Shown piece after piece: positions 26,050 through 34,835 of a DNA stretch of 42,271 nucleotides; position 1 is the stretch's first letter; each line of letters opens with the position of its first letter. The notes below the pieces were generated by a model, which made no database searches, was not told the origin of the DNA, and was given only the letters and a program-made list of their open reading frames with translations. Where the stretch lies: assembly GCA_902617975.1 (NCBI GenBank), contig CACMYV010000008.1, positions 1-42,271 of the forward strand, given 5' to 3'. The stretch is from an uncultured Pelagibacteraceae bacterium. GTDB lineage: Bacteria > Pseudomonadota > Alphaproteobacteria > Pelagibacterales > Pelagibacteraceae. A program made the translations under genes and the position numbers.

Positions 26050-26778
26050 ATGACTTATTGTATTGGCATTAAAACAGAGACAGGACTAGTATTTGCATCA
26101 GACTCCAGAACAAATGCAGGATTGGACAATGTAAATATATATTCTAAAATGCTTACACACGATGTTGGAGATAGAACAATAGTAATTGTTACATCAGGAA
26201 ATCTTGGAACTTCTCAAGCAGTTTATAATTCCATCAAAAAAGATTTAAAAAGCGAAACAGGTATTATGAATTTAAATACTTGTAGTGATTTTGAGCAGAT
26301 TGCATCATATATAGGTTCGCTTAATATTGAACATTCTTCTCCACAAGGGATAAATACTGACAGTGTATTATTAGGCTCAACATTTATTGTCGGTGGTCAA
26401 ATAAAAGATCAACCTCCTGAATTATACTTAGTTTACCCTCAGGGTAATTATATTCGTCCAGCAGATAGCAAACCATATTTGGTCATAGGAGAAGTTAAAT
26501 ATGGAAAACCTATTTTAGATAGAGTGATCACACCAAAAGTTTCAATTGGAGATGCATCGAGATGTGCACTGATATCAATGGACTCTACATTAAAAAGTGA
26601 TTTAACTGTTGGTCCACCAATCGATTTTGCTGTGATAAAAAAAGATGAAATCAAAATAGCATCACTTAAATGTCTAAATATGAATGATCCTGAATTTTCA
26701 AAAGTTTGTAATCAATGGTCACAAGGTATTTTCAAGATATTTGACTCTTTTCAAAGATTTGACTGGGAAAAAAATTAA
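26050..26778 (+). CDS. Anbu-type proteasome-like peptidase (Ntn hydrolase)
   Basis: Protein of 242 residues matching the predicted proteasome-type proteases called Anbu. After loss of Met the N-terminal nucleophile would be Thr (MTYCIGI). The other proteasome catalytic positions also appear: D18 in FASDSR and K33 in IYSK (numbering with Met). TSGNLGTSQAV near 55 is typical. It self-assembles into a ring or helical shell in studied members; the substrate is not known. The gene is divergent from the ATP-grasp gene; a TATAAT at 26025-26030 may be its -10 box. It ends overlapping the DUF6165 gene tail-to-tail. Confidence 0.92.
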   Translation: MTYCIGIKTETGLVFASDSRTNAGLDNVNIYSKMLTHDVGDRTIVIVTSGNLGTSQAVYNSIKKDLKSETGIMNLNTCSDFEQIASYIGSLNIEHSSPQGINTDSVLLGSTFIVGGQIKDQPPELYLVYPQGNYIRPADSKPYLVIGEVKYGKPILDRVITPKVSIGDASRCALISMDSTLKSDLTVGPPIDFAVIKKDEIKIASLKCLNMNDPEFSKVCNQWSQGIFKIFDSFQRFDWEKN

Positions 26779-27164
26779 TACTTAGTGTATTCTTTAATTT
26801 CTTTAATTTTAGAACCAGTTTTATTATTTATTTCTAATTTTAATTTTGCCCTTTCGTCATTTAGAAAGTGAACATCTCTTGATAATTTAATAAATTTTTC
26901 ACCAAAATCAGAATTTTTTTCACATAATCTTTTATCATCTTCTATTACCCAAAGCTTTGAATTAATTTCTTTTAGTGAATTGTATAAATTTTCAATTTCA
27001 CTGTAATTTTTAATATTTTTATTTAATTGATTTTTTAAAATTTTATATTCATCATTTATAAAGTTTAGTTTCTCAGGATCTTTAATTTTTTCTGATTTAA
27101 TTTCTAAAATTGAAATTTTATCCAGTAATTCTCCAACTGATACTTCTACTAAAATTTTATTCAT
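26775..27164 (-). CDS. DUF6165-family coiled protein
   Basis: Charged, probably helical protein of 129 residues. The start KILVEVSVGELLDKISILEIK is characteristic of the DUF6165 family as I remember it; the remainder reads as a coiled-coil-like helix (NDEYKILKNQL, EIENLYNSLKEINSKLWVIED). Members occur next to glycosyltransferases, as here: a GT9 gene starts 32 bases away on the opposite strand. No catalytic motif is visible and the function is unknown. A role accompanying surface glycan synthesis is inferred from the neighbour only. Confidence 0.75.
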   Translation of the reverse strand: MNKILVEVSVGELLDKISILEIKSEKIKDPEKLNFINDEYKILKNQLNKNIKNYSEIENLYNSLKEINSKLWVIEDDKRLCEKNSDFGEKFIKLSRDVHFLNDERAKLKLEINNKTGSKIKEIKEYTKY

Positions 27165-27196
27165 ATAAACTGATATTATGTTAAGTTGTTAAAAAT

Positions 27197-28138
27197 ATGT
27201 CTAATATACTTATTATAAAACATGGATCTTTAGGTGATATAGCCCAGGCAAGTGGTGCAATTCAAGATATATCTGATAACCATCCAAATGATGATCTTTA
27301 TATACTATCGACCAAACCTTATTATGATTTATTAAAAAAAAATCCAAATATAACTAATGTCATTTTAGATAAACGACTTTCTAGATTTAACTTAATTTAT
27401 TTATATTTATTAATGAGAAAAATAAAAAAATATAAATTTGTTAAAGTATATGACCTTCAAAATTCTAAAAGAACTAGTTTTTATAAAAAAATTCTCTTCC
27501 CAAAAGCTACATCAGATGTCTGGTCCTCAACTGAGACAACTCTTCCAGAAGGAACTAATAAGACAGATTTTGACAAAGATACCGTTTTAAATCGTTTTGA
27601 GCATCAATTAAATGTGTCTGGTGTTAAAACTGATAAAGTAATCAAACCAGATTTTTCATGGAGCTGTGAGGATATTTCAGAAATCAAAAAAAAATATAAT
27701 TTAAATAAATATATAATTTTATTCCCTTTTTCATCTTCTCATTTAACTATAAAAAGATGGCCGTATTACAATGAATTGATAAAAAAAATTAAATCTTCTT
27801 TTAGAGATGAAGTCCAAATTTTAATTGCCCCTGGTCCAAATGAAATCAAATTAGCTAATGATATTGATGCTAATATTATTTTAGATAATGATAAAGCGCT
27901 CAACATTCCTCAACTTTCATCATTAATAAAAGATAGTTATTTTGTTGTATCTAATGATACTGGGCCAGCACATATGGCGGCTCATTTGAATGTAAAAGGC
28001 TTAGTTTTATTTGGATCGCATACTACTGCTAAAAAAGTTAGTATTGAGCGAGAACATTTTAAAGCAATTCAAGTTTCAGATTTGACCAAACTTTCGGCAG
28101 ATAAAGTATTTCAAAGAATGCAAGAAGCAATTAATTAG
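27197..28138 (+). CDS. Glycosyltransferase family 9 (heptosyltransferase-like)
   Basis: Protein of 313 residues starting ILIIKHGSLGDIAQASGAI, the GT9 N-terminal motif, and ending with the donor-binding region VSNDTGPAHMAAHLNVKGLVLFG (about 255-277). FPFSSSHLTIKRWPYYNEL near 172-190 is also typical. These cytoplasmic enzymes add heptose or related sugars to lipopolysaccharide core. The acceptor is not known. The ATG is 32 bases from the divergent DUF6165 start, and the 3' end overlaps the AbrB-like gene tail-to-tail. Confidence 0.88.
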   Translation: MSNILIIKHGSLGDIAQASGAIQDISDNHPNDDLYILSTKPYYDLLKKNPNITNVILDKRLSRFNLIYLYLLMRKIKKYKFVKVYDLQNSKRTSFYKKILFPKATSDVWSSTETTLPEGTNKTDFDKDTVLNRFEHQLNVSGVKTDKVIKPDFSWSCEDISEIKKKYNLNKYIILFPFSSSHLTIKRWPYYNELIKKIKSSFRDEVQILIAPGPNEIKLANDIDANIILDNDKALNIPQLSSLIKDSYFVVSNDTGPAHMAAHLNVKGLVLFGSHTTAKKVSIEREHFKAIQVSDLTKLSADKVFQRMQEAIN

Positions 28139-29210
28139 TTTTTCTAAATTTTGATAATAAAAAAGGCAAAAATAAAACTATTATGAAAATTCTTAAAAAA
28201 TGATGGTAGCTCACAAATATTGGATCTATGTTATAAGCAACACTAATGACAACCATTTCATGAATTCCTCCAGGTGCAAAACTTAAAAAAGTTGGGATAA
28301 ATTCAAACCCTATATAAGTGAGCAAATAAGCAGTTATCATTGCAACAATTACCAAAATTGAACTAACTATTATTCCATGAAATATAAAAAATAATAATTC
28401 TTTAATTTTTAATCCGTTTAATCTGGTACCTAAAGCGGTGCCTAGAAATATAAATGCAACATTTATAAATGCATCTGGAAATCTGGCATTAATTATTTCA
28501 AAAGTATAAAAAGCGCCAGATAAAGCCATTGCACCAACTAAGGTAGGTGATGGAATTTTATAATTTTTTAAGATGTTTGCAAAAATGAAACAGATTATTA
28601 ATAAAAATAATATTTCTAAAAAATATCTTTCATTATAGATATTTTCATAATTATAACCGGTCATTTCTGAGAAACCTAAATTATTAATAAAAAAAATCGG
28701 AACAAAACTTACAATAAATATCACCCTAGTAGCCTGAGGGATCAAAACACCTTTATCATTTTTTGATTTACCAAATTCTAATAAAGCTGCAGATATTGGA
28801 ACAAATGCACCAGGAAGAGCTGCTAAAACTGAAATGAATTTACTAAATTTACAAACTTTAAAAAAATAATAACCAGCAAGAATAGTACTGACTATTGTGC
28901 AGATTAACATCGCTAATGAAGAAAAAATCCATAGATGAATTTTATACAATAATGTTACATTTAAAGTTCCACCAAGAATTATACCAACAATTAAAAATAT
29001 AGGATTTAATAATTTAGTTGGAAAAACTATTTTAAATTTTGTGAATGCAAAACATAAATTTAAACCTAGAGATCCTAATAACCAGGGCAAAGGTAGATTA
29101 ATTAAAGTACCTAAGTATCCACCAACAAGTCCTATAAATAAAGCTTTATAACTACCTATTAAAGCTAAAAAATATTCTTTTATGTTTTTAGAAAGATTAT
29201 ATTTGAGCAT
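28131..29210 (-). CDS. AbrB-family membrane protein (AmoA/AbrB type)
   Basis: Polytopic protein of 359 residues with about ten helices arranged as two repeats. Family hallmarks are LPLPWLLGSLGLN near 38-50, AALPGAFVPISAALLEFGKS near 130-149 in the first half, and FLSFAPGGIHEMVVISVAYNID near 310-331 in the second. Members are often mislabelled as regulators; they are predicted transporters. The substrate is unknown. It is divergent from tctC, and the promoter of tctC overlaps its start codon. Confidence 0.85.
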   Translation of the reverse strand: MLKYNLSKNIKEYFLALIGSYKALFIGLVGGYLGTLINLPLPWLLGSLGLNLCFAFTKFKIVFPTKLLNPIFLIVGIILGGTLNVTLLYKIHLWIFSSLAMLICTIVSTILAGYYFFKVCKFSKFISVLAALPGAFVPISAALLEFGKSKNDKGVLIPQATRVIFIVSFVPIFFINNLGFSEMTGYNYENIYNERYFLEILFLLIICFIFANILKNYKIPSPTLVGAMALSGAFYTFEIINARFPDAFINVAFIFLGTALGTRLNGLKIKELLFFIFHGIIVSSILVIVAMITAYLLTYIGFEFIPTFLSFAPGGIHEMVVISVAYNIDPIFVSYHHFLRIFIIVLFLPFLLSKFRKTN

Positions 29211-29238
29211 TGACTAAAATTTATAACTTATGTTTAAT
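29210..29238 (+). promoter_or_regulatory. Predicted promoter of the tctCBA operon
   Basis: -35 TTGACT (29210-29215), a 17-base spacer and -10 TTTAAT (29233-29238). Transcription would start near 29245, about 27 bases before the tctC ATG at 29272. The same hexamers with the same spacing precede the binding-protein gene at 40022. The first base of the -35 box is part of the AbrB-like gene's start codon. Confidence 0.6.
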
Positions 29239-29271
29239 GATGATTTCATAAATATAATAAGAGAGGAAATA

Positions 29272-30246
29272 ATGAAACTAATTAAAACTTTTATTTCAGT
29301 TTTATTCTCTGCTTTCCTTCTATTTGCATCAACAAGTTCATTTGCAGTTGAAAAATTACATTTTTTAATTGGCGGTGGTGCTGGTGGTGGTTGGGATGGA
29401 ACTGCTAGAGGTACTGGAGAAGCATTAACAAAAGCTGGTTTTTTGAAAAGTGCATCATTTGAAAACATGTCAGGTGGTGGAGGTGGTAAGGCTTTGGCTT
29501 ACCTAATCAATAACGCTCCGAAAGATACAGTTTTAGTTCAGTCAACACCATTGGTGTTAAGATCTATTACAAGACACAAAGGTTATGTAAAAGGAACTGG
29601 CACTTTATCTTACAAAGATGTTAAACCAATTGCAGGTGTAATCGGAGATTATGGTGCAATAGTTGTTGCAAAAAATTCACCTATCAAAAATTTCAAAGAT
29701 GCAGTTGATCAATATCAAAAAGATCCTAAGTCAATTAAAATGGCTGGAGGATCTGTAAGAGGAAGCATGGACCACTTAATTGGTGCGTTAGCTTTCCAAG
29801 CAGCTGGAGCAAATCCAAACGATGTGATCTATGTTCCATATGATGCTGGTGGAAAAGCGCTTGCTGGACTTTTATCTGGAGAAACTCAAATACTTTCAAC
29901 GGGCTTAGGTGAAGTAATGGGTGCTAGAGATCAAGTAAGAATAATTGGTATCACAGCTCCTGAAAGAGTAGGTGATGCACCAGAAGCTCCAACATTAAAA
30001 GAGCAAGGATATGATGTTCAGTTTGTTAACTGGAGAGGTTTTTTTGCACCAAAAAGTATGAGTATGAGTGATTATAACAAAATCTCTAAAATGCTTGGCG
30101 ATGTTCAAAAAACACCAGAGTGGGAAGCTGTTAGAAAAAGAAATGCATGGGTAAATATTTATAACCCAGGTTCTAAATTTGATGCATTCTTAGAAAAACA
30201 AACAGTTGAAATGACAGCTCTGATGAAAAAACTTGGAGTAATATAA
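29272..30246 (+). CDS. tctC: Tripartite tricarboxylate transporter binding protein (TctC)
   Basis: Periplasmic binding protein of 324 residues. The signal peptide is KLIKTFISVLFSAFLLFAS, cleaved probably after SFA. The mature protein starts VEKLHFLIGGGAGGGWDGTARG, and has ENMSGGGGGKALAYL and VYVPYDAGGKAL-like YVPYDAGGKALAGLLSGE, all typical of the Bug/TctC family. I use ATG 29272, with AGAGGAAAT ahead of it; an in-frame ATG at 29230 lies upstream of the -10 box and would spoil the signal peptide. It binds a carboxylate for TctAB. A strong hairpin follows it. Confidence 0.93.
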   Translation: MKLIKTFISVLFSAFLLFASTSSFAVEKLHFLIGGGAGGGWDGTARGTGEALTKAGFLKSASFENMSGGGGGKALAYLINNAPKDTVLVQSTPLVLRSITRHKGYVKGTGTLSYKDVKPIAGVIGDYGAIVVAKNSPIKNFKDAVDQYQKDPKSIKMAGGSVRGSMDHLIGALAFQAAGANPNDVIYVPYDAGGKALAGLLSGETQILSTGLGEVMGARDQVRIIGITAPERVGDAPEAPTLKEQGYDVQFVNWRGFFAPKSMSMSDYNKISKMLGDVQKTPEWEAVRKRNAWVNIYNPGSKFDAFLEKQTVEMTALMKKLGVI

Positions 30247-30269
30247 TCTTTATAGATTATTAAAAATGT

Positions 30270-30314
30270 AAAGCAGTGAGAATAAGTCCTACAAAATTTA
30301 TCTCACTGCTTTTT
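30270..30314 (+). terminator. Terminator-like stem-loop overlapping the tctB start
   Basis: AAAGCAGTGAGA (30270-30281) pairs perfectly with TCTCACTGCTTT (30301-30312), a 12-bp stem with a 19-base loop, running into five T residues (30310-30314). The GTG start codon of tctB (30276) is inside the left arm. It may end some transcripts after tctC and also hide the tctB start. Confidence 0.75.
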
Positions 30315-30746
30315 CTAGTTTTATCAATATTTTATCTATACACAGCTTACAACATTCAAGTATTTGCATTTGATGAGAACGCACCATTCAATGCTAGAAC
30401 TTTTCCAATATATTTAGGTTGGGCAGGAATAATTTTATCGAGTTTAAAAATAATTTTACCTGAGAAAGTTACTACAGAGGTAAATCACAAACACTTAGAT
30501 TATAAAAGCATTATCTATCTAATAATTGTCTCACTAATATATGCAGCTGTAATTTTGAAAATTGGATATTTTATATCAACTTCTTTATTTCTTTTTGCGT
30601 CTTACTATTTCTTAGGCGAAAGAAGATGGGGATTAATGTTTATTTTATCTTTCCCTTTTGTTGCTGCATTTATGTATTTGTTGCATGGTTTATTAAATAT
30701 TTATCTTCGTGATCCGTTTTTAAAATATATTGGAGTTATGGGATGA
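30276..30746 (+). CDS. tctB: Tripartite tricarboxylate transporter small subunit (TctB)
   Basis: Membrane protein of 156 residues with four helices (about 8-26, 42-58, 75-95 and 105-145, the last region probably two helices). The FDENAPFNARTFPIYLGW segment after the first helix is typical of TctB proteins. The start is a GTG inside the left arm of a 12-bp hairpin; no ATG is available upstream of the first helix, so this odd start is accepted. It overlaps tctA by four bases (ATGA). With TctA it forms the membrane part of the transporter. Confidence 0.85.
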   Translation: MRISPTKFISLLFLVLSIFYLYTAYNIQVFAFDENAPFNARTFPIYLGWAGIILSSLKIILPEKVTTEVNHKHLDYKSIIYLIIVSLIYAAVILKIGYFISTSLFLFASYYFLGERRWGLMFILSFPFVAAFMYLLHGLLNIYLRDPFLKYIGVMG

Positions 30747-32242
30747 TCGAAGGAATACTTATCGGATTATCAACAGCTTTATCACTTACAAATATTCTAA
30801 TGGTAATGGTCGGTTGTTTTGCTGGAACAATAATTGGAATGTTACCAGGACTTGGACCAATGACTGCAATCGCATTAATGATACCAATTACTTATGGCTT
30901 TGATCCATCAACAGGTTTAATTTTAATGGCGGGTGTTTATTATGGAGCAGTATTTGGAGGATCTACATCTTCTATTTTGTTAAATGCACCTGGAATACCA
31001 GGAACTGTTGCAACAGCATTTGATGGTTATCCAATGGCACAACAGGGAAAAGCTGGTAAAGCTTTAGCAATCGCTGCTTATAGTTCATTTGCAGGTGGAA
31101 CAATTTCTGCAATATTTTTATTAGTTGCAGCCCCTAGTTTATCAAAAGTAAGTTTAGCTTTTAGGTCACCTGACTATTTTGCACTAATGATTTTAGGTTT
31201 AACTGCAATTTCTGCATTCTCATCTAAAGGACAATTTTTAAAGGCAATGATGATGGTAGTTTTAGGATTAATGTTAGCAACTGTAGGACAAGACTCTTTG
31301 TCAGATATAACAAGATTTACTTTTAACAATATGAATTTAACTGATGGAATAAGCTTTGTATTAATTGTCATGGCTACATTTGCAATGAGTGAAGCTCTGA
31401 CGATTATTTTTAGAGGGAAAGATCCAAACAGAGCAGCAAAACAAATCTCATTAACAGAATTAGGTTCAATTAAAGTAAATAAAGAGGAAACAATTAAAAT
31501 GGCCAAAACTATACCTAGGTCTTCTATACTTGGTTTCTTAATTGGTGTTTTACCTGGTGCAGGTGCAACAATTGCATCTTTCTTAGCATATGGAATGGAG
31601 AGAAATTATGTAAACGAAGAAGAAAAACAAAAATTTGGAAAAGGTAGTGTTCATGGTTTATCAGCACCTGAGACAGCAAATAATGCGGCTTGCTCTGGTT
31701 CGTTTGTTCCTTTGCTAACATTAGGTATTCCAGGGAGTGGTACAACTGCGGTTATGCTTGGAGCTCTTTTAGGGTTTGGTATTCAGCCAGGACCAAGACT
31801 TTATCAAACTAACCCTGAAATTTTCTGGTCAGTTATCATGTCAATGTACATTGGCATGGTCGTACTTTTGATTTTAAATTTACCTTTAATACCTTATATC
31901 GCTAGAATTTTAGCAGTACCTAGAAATTACTTAATTCCTTTAATTTTATTTTTTTCAGTAACAGGAATATATCTAATGTCATTCAACAATTTTGATATTT
32001 TTTTAATGATAGGTATTGCAGTGGTTGCAACTTTTTTAAGGCTATATGATTTCCCCATGCCACCTTTAATATTGGCTTTTGTACTCGGGGGACTAATGGA
32101 GGAAACATTAAGAAGATCACTATTAATAAGTGATGGATCACCTAATTTTTTATGGGATAGGCCTATAACACTAATAATATTATTGATAACAGTAACAATT
32201 GTTGGTTGGCAAATTTTTTCAACTTTTAGAAAAAAAAATTAA
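30743..32242 (+). CDS. tctA: Tripartite tricarboxylate transporter large subunit (TctA)
   Basis: Polytopic protein of 499 residues, the expected length. The first signature GTIIGMLPGLGPMTAIALMIP lies at about 28-48, followed by YYGAVFGGSTSSILLNAPGIPG near 66-88; the second half repeats the pattern with IGVLPGAGATIASFLAYGME near 266-285 and PETANNAACSGSFVPLLTLG near 302. It is the translocating subunit for a di- or tricarboxylate, unidentified. Its end overlaps a minus-strand gene by four bases. Confidence 0.94.
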   Translation: MIEGILIGLSTALSLTNILMVMVGCFAGTIIGMLPGLGPMTAIALMIPITYGFDPSTGLILMAGVYYGAVFGGSTSSILLNAPGIPGTVATAFDGYPMAQQGKAGKALAIAAYSSFAGGTISAIFLLVAAPSLSKVSLAFRSPDYFALMILGLTAISAFSSKGQFLKAMMMVVLGLMLATVGQDSLSDITRFTFNNMNLTDGISFVLIVMATFAMSEALTIIFRGKDPNRAAKQISLTELGSIKVNKEETIKMAKTIPRSSILGFLIGVLPGAGATIASFLAYGMERNYVNEEEKQKFGKGSVHGLSAPETANNAACSGSFVPLLTLGIPGSGTTAVMLGALLGFGIQPGPRLYQTNPEIFWSVIMSMYIGMVVLLILNLPLIPYIARILAVPRNYLIPLILFFSVTGIYLMSFNNFDIFLMIGIAVVATFLRLYDFPMPPLILAFVLGGLMEETLRRSLLISDGSPNFLWDRPITLIILLITVTIVGWQIFSTFRKKN

Positions 32243-32655
32243 ATATAAATTTTATCAGCTAGACCGTAGCAAAGAATTCCACTTAAAACTGTCAAAATTC
32301 CTGAGGCAATGACACCTTCGCTATTTGTTTTTTCGTTATGTCCAAGCTTATTGATATAAATTGTATATATCCCAATTAAAAAATATAAAACATTTTGAGC
32401 AAAAATTAATGTAAAGAAACCCCATGTTCCTGCCAAACCATCTGCTTTAATTAACATTATGTATAGTGCTACTAAAACTGATGCAATAAACGGTGCTCCA
32501 AAAAATCTAACCATCACAGCTGCAGAATGATCTATATTGTATTGATCTAAAAATGATTTTGTTGCTACCACTGTTCTAAAAGCATAAACGGCGTAAACAA
32601 TAAAATGTAAAATAAAAATACTTAAATAAATTATTCCATTAAATTTATCTAGCAT
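32239..32655 (-). CDS. Four-helix membrane protein, unknown
   Basis: Protein of 138 residues with four hydrophobic segments (about 7-28, 47-66, 74-97 and 113-133). The first contains a HF-VYAVYAFRTVVATKSFL pattern with a basic end. No family recognised. It lies 9 bases downstream of the GT4 gene on the same strand, so it is probably the last gene of the redoxin-GT4 operon. Nothing in it indicates a catalytic role. Confidence 0.65.
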   Translation of the reverse strand: MLDKFNGIIYLSIFILHFIVYAVYAFRTVVATKSFLDQYNIDHSAAVMVRFFGAPFIASVLVALYIMLIKADGLAGTWGFFTLIFAQNVLYFLIGIYTIYINKLGHNEKTNSEGVIASGILTVLSGILCYGLADKIYI

Positions 32656-32664
32656 GTTTTTAAT

Positions 32665-33747
32665 TTATAAGATTCTTTTATAGTTTTCAATTATCTTATC
32701 CCAAAGAAAATTTTCGGAATGATTTTTGCACTCTTTTCCAAAGTCAATATATTTATTACCTTCAAATAAACTATCTATACTTGAATAAATTTCATCTAGA
32801 CTATTACCATCACAAATTAATCCCGTTTTATTATGAATAATTGCATCAGAAGCACCACCATCTTTACCACCTATAGATGGAATCCCATATTGTGCAGCCT
32901 CAATAAAAGAAATTCCAAATCCCTCGACTGAAGTTTTGTGAATTATTGAGGGCATTATAAAAATATTGGATTTTGCTATTAGTGCATTTTTTAATTCATT
33001 AGAGATATCACTTAAAAAAACTACATATTTATCAAGTTTTAATTCTATAACTAATTTTTTCAAATTTTCCTCTTCATCTCCGTATCCTATACAAGTGTAA
33101 GTAATATCAGGGTATTTCTCTTTTAAATTTCGAATAGCCATTATAACTTTTTCATGATTTTTTCTTTTGTCAAATCTTGATACAGTAATTAGTCTTTGTT
33201 TTTTTCCTTTTAGAATTTCTTCTGCTTGTTTAAGGTCATCTTTTGAAATTTCTTCAAGAGGATCAACACCTGGATTTATGACTATTAATCTTTTTTCTTC
33301 AACCCCAAGACTAAACGCTAAATTTTTCGTAAAGTTTGAGTTTGCTACCACATGGTCAACATTATTTAAAACTTCTAAAATTTTTTTGTTTAATCTAGAT
33401 CCTTTAGGATGATTAATTTCTTTGGAATGAATTAAACATATTTTCTTTTTTGGGGATTTTATAAGTTCTAAACTTTTCCAGTGATCTGCAATAATACAAT
33501 TTACATTTTTATTTTCATTTAAATATTCATTTATTAATAGAGATTTTCTGTATTTTCTTAATAATTTAACTCCACTAACTCTTTCAATTGTAAATGAAAC
33601 TTTATCATCAAACTTTTTATGATCTTCGTGATAATCAGCAAAAACTTTAATCATATCAATTTTAGATAAAGATCTTGACAATCCCCACATTAGATTTTGC
33701 ATACCACCAACTTCGGGAGGGAAAGTTCTAGTTATTATTAAATACAT
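32665..33747 (-). CDS. Glycosyltransferase family 4
   Basis: GT-B protein of 360 residues. The N-terminal acceptor loop is FPPEVGGMQNLMWGLS (about 9-24). The C-terminal donor domain shows TVSRFDKRKNHEKVIMAI near 188-205, and EGFGISFIEAAQYGIPSIGG near 275-294 with the family's E-x7-E motif. It transfers a sugar from a nucleotide donor, probably to a cell-surface glycan or lipid. Its ATG overlaps the stop of the upstream redoxin gene by one base. The sugar and acceptor are unknown. Confidence 0.9.
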   Translation of the reverse strand: MYLIITRTFPPEVGGMQNLMWGLSRSLSKIDMIKVFADYHEDHKKFDDKVSFTIERVSGVKLLRKYRKSLLINEYLNENKNVNCIIADHWKSLELIKSPKKKICLIHSKEINHPKGSRLNKKILEVLNNVDHVVANSNFTKNLAFSLGVEEKRLIVINPGVDPLEEISKDDLKQAEEILKGKKQRLITVSRFDKRKNHEKVIMAIRNLKEKYPDITYTCIGYGDEEENLKKLVIELKLDKYVVFLSDISNELKNALIAKSNIFIMPSIIHKTSVEGFGISFIEAAQYGIPSIGGKDGGASDAIIHNKTGLICDGNSLDEIYSSIDSLFEGNKYIDFGKECKNHSENFLWDKIIENYKRIL

Positions 33748-34301
33748 TAATTAGATGACCACTTTATACCACAACCCATACTAGGGAATTGTTCTTCAGG
33801 ACCTTTACCTGTTTCTGAAACTTTTTTCATAGCAATAAATAAATCACTATCTCCGGATCTCACAGGTTTTAGTTCCTTTAATTCTCTAATTCTTCCTCTA
33901 TATTGAAGACCAAAATCTTTATCATAACCAAAAAAATCTGGAGTACATACAGCATCATATTTTCTTGCAATGTCTTGGGTTTCATCAATTAGGTAAGGAA
34001 AATTAAACTTATGTTTAATTGCAAATTCAATCATTTTTTCAAAAGAATCTTCTGGATAATTAATTGGATCATTAGAGCATATTGCAACTGAATTTATTCC
34101 TAAATCATTAAGCTTAGTACAGTCCTCCACCACATCTTTTATAATTGCTTTTACATATGGACAATGATTACAAATAAACATTATCAATGTTCCATTTTCA
34201 CCTTTGATATCATTTAATGATATTAATTTGTTCTCTGTAGATTTTAATTCAAAGTTTTCTGCTTTTTTTCCAAAATCACATACTGGTGTTTTAATAGGCA
34301 T
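33747..34301 (-). CDS. Thioredoxin-like / peroxiredoxin-like redoxin
   Basis: Protein of 184 residues with the start TPVCDFGKKAENFELKS typical of the PRX-like-1 group, and a redox motif CNHC (C44, C47) in MFICNHCPYVKAI. VCTPDFFGYDKDFGLQYRGR near 118-137 is also characteristic. There is no signal peptide, so it is probably cytoplasmic. Its partner is unknown. The start codon is only 20 bases from the divergent gamma carbonic anhydrase start. Confidence 0.87.
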   Translation of the reverse strand: MPIKTPVCDFGKKAENFELKSTENKLISLNDIKGENGTLIMFICNHCPYVKAIIKDVVEDCTKLNDLGINSVAICSNDPINYPEDSFEKMIEFAIKHKFNFPYLIDETQDIARKYDAVCTPDFFGYDKDFGLQYRGRIRELKELKPVRSGDSDLFIAMKKVSETGKGPEEQFPSMGCGIKWSSN

Positions 34302-34321
34302 AATGTAATAATATATAAATT

Positions 34322-34834
34322 ATGTTTTACGATTTGGAAGATAAAAAACCAAAAAACTCTGGCGAAAATTGGGTAGCACCAAATGCAACTATTATTGGAG
34401 ATGTCACATTAGAAAAAAACTCTAGTGTTTGGTTTAATGCTGTAATTAGAGGTGATAATGAAAATATTTATGTCGGAGAAGGTTCAAATGTTCAAGATGG
34501 AAGCGTTTTGCATACGGACCCAGGTTGCCCTTTAAGAATTGGTAAAGACGTAACCATCGGTCATATAGTTATGCTCCATGGATGTACAATTGGAGATAAT
34601 AGTTTAATAGGTATTGGAGCTGTCATTTTAAATAATGCAAAAATAGGTAAAAATTGCATTATTGGTGCTAAAGCATTAATAACTGAAAATAAAGAGATCC
34701 CAGATAACTCATTAGTAGTTGGAGCGCCTGGAAGAGTAGTAAGAAAACTTACTGACGAAGAAATTGGTAAAATTACTGAGAACGCAAAACATTACCAAGA
34801 CAATTGGAAAAGATACTTAAAAACTGTTTTTTAA
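34322..34834 (+). CDS. Gamma-class carbonic anhydrase-like protein
   Basis: Left-handed beta-helix protein of 170 residues (hexapeptide repeats such as IGDNSLIGIGAVI and IGKNCIIGAKALI). Three metal-ligand histidines are in place: H64 in VLHTDPG, H81 and H86 in IGHIVMLHG. R43/D45 in VIRGDN and Q58/D59 nearby match active-site positions. It most resembles the YrdA/CaiE-like group, so carbonate chemistry is plausible but activity is unproven. The DUF1330 gene begins 1 base after the stop. Confidence 0.9.
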   Translation: MFYDLEDKKPKNSGENWVAPNATIIGDVTLEKNSSVWFNAVIRGDNENIYVGEGSNVQDGSVLHTDPGCPLRIGKDVTIGHIVMLHGCTIGDNSLIGIGAVILNNAKIGKNCIIGAKALITENKEIPDNSLVVGAPGRVVRKLTDEEIGKITENAKHYQDNWKRYLKTVF

Positions 34835-34835
34835 T

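Noticed and set aside
29230..29271. Longer TctC start at ATG 29230.
   Set aside because: This codon lies upstream of the -10 box and would put 14 polar residues before the signal peptide; ATG 29272 has a good ribosome-binding site.
31174..31506. Open frame of 110 codons opposite tctA.
   Set aside because: It lies wholly within tctA on the other strand, without a ribosome-binding site or recognisable domain.
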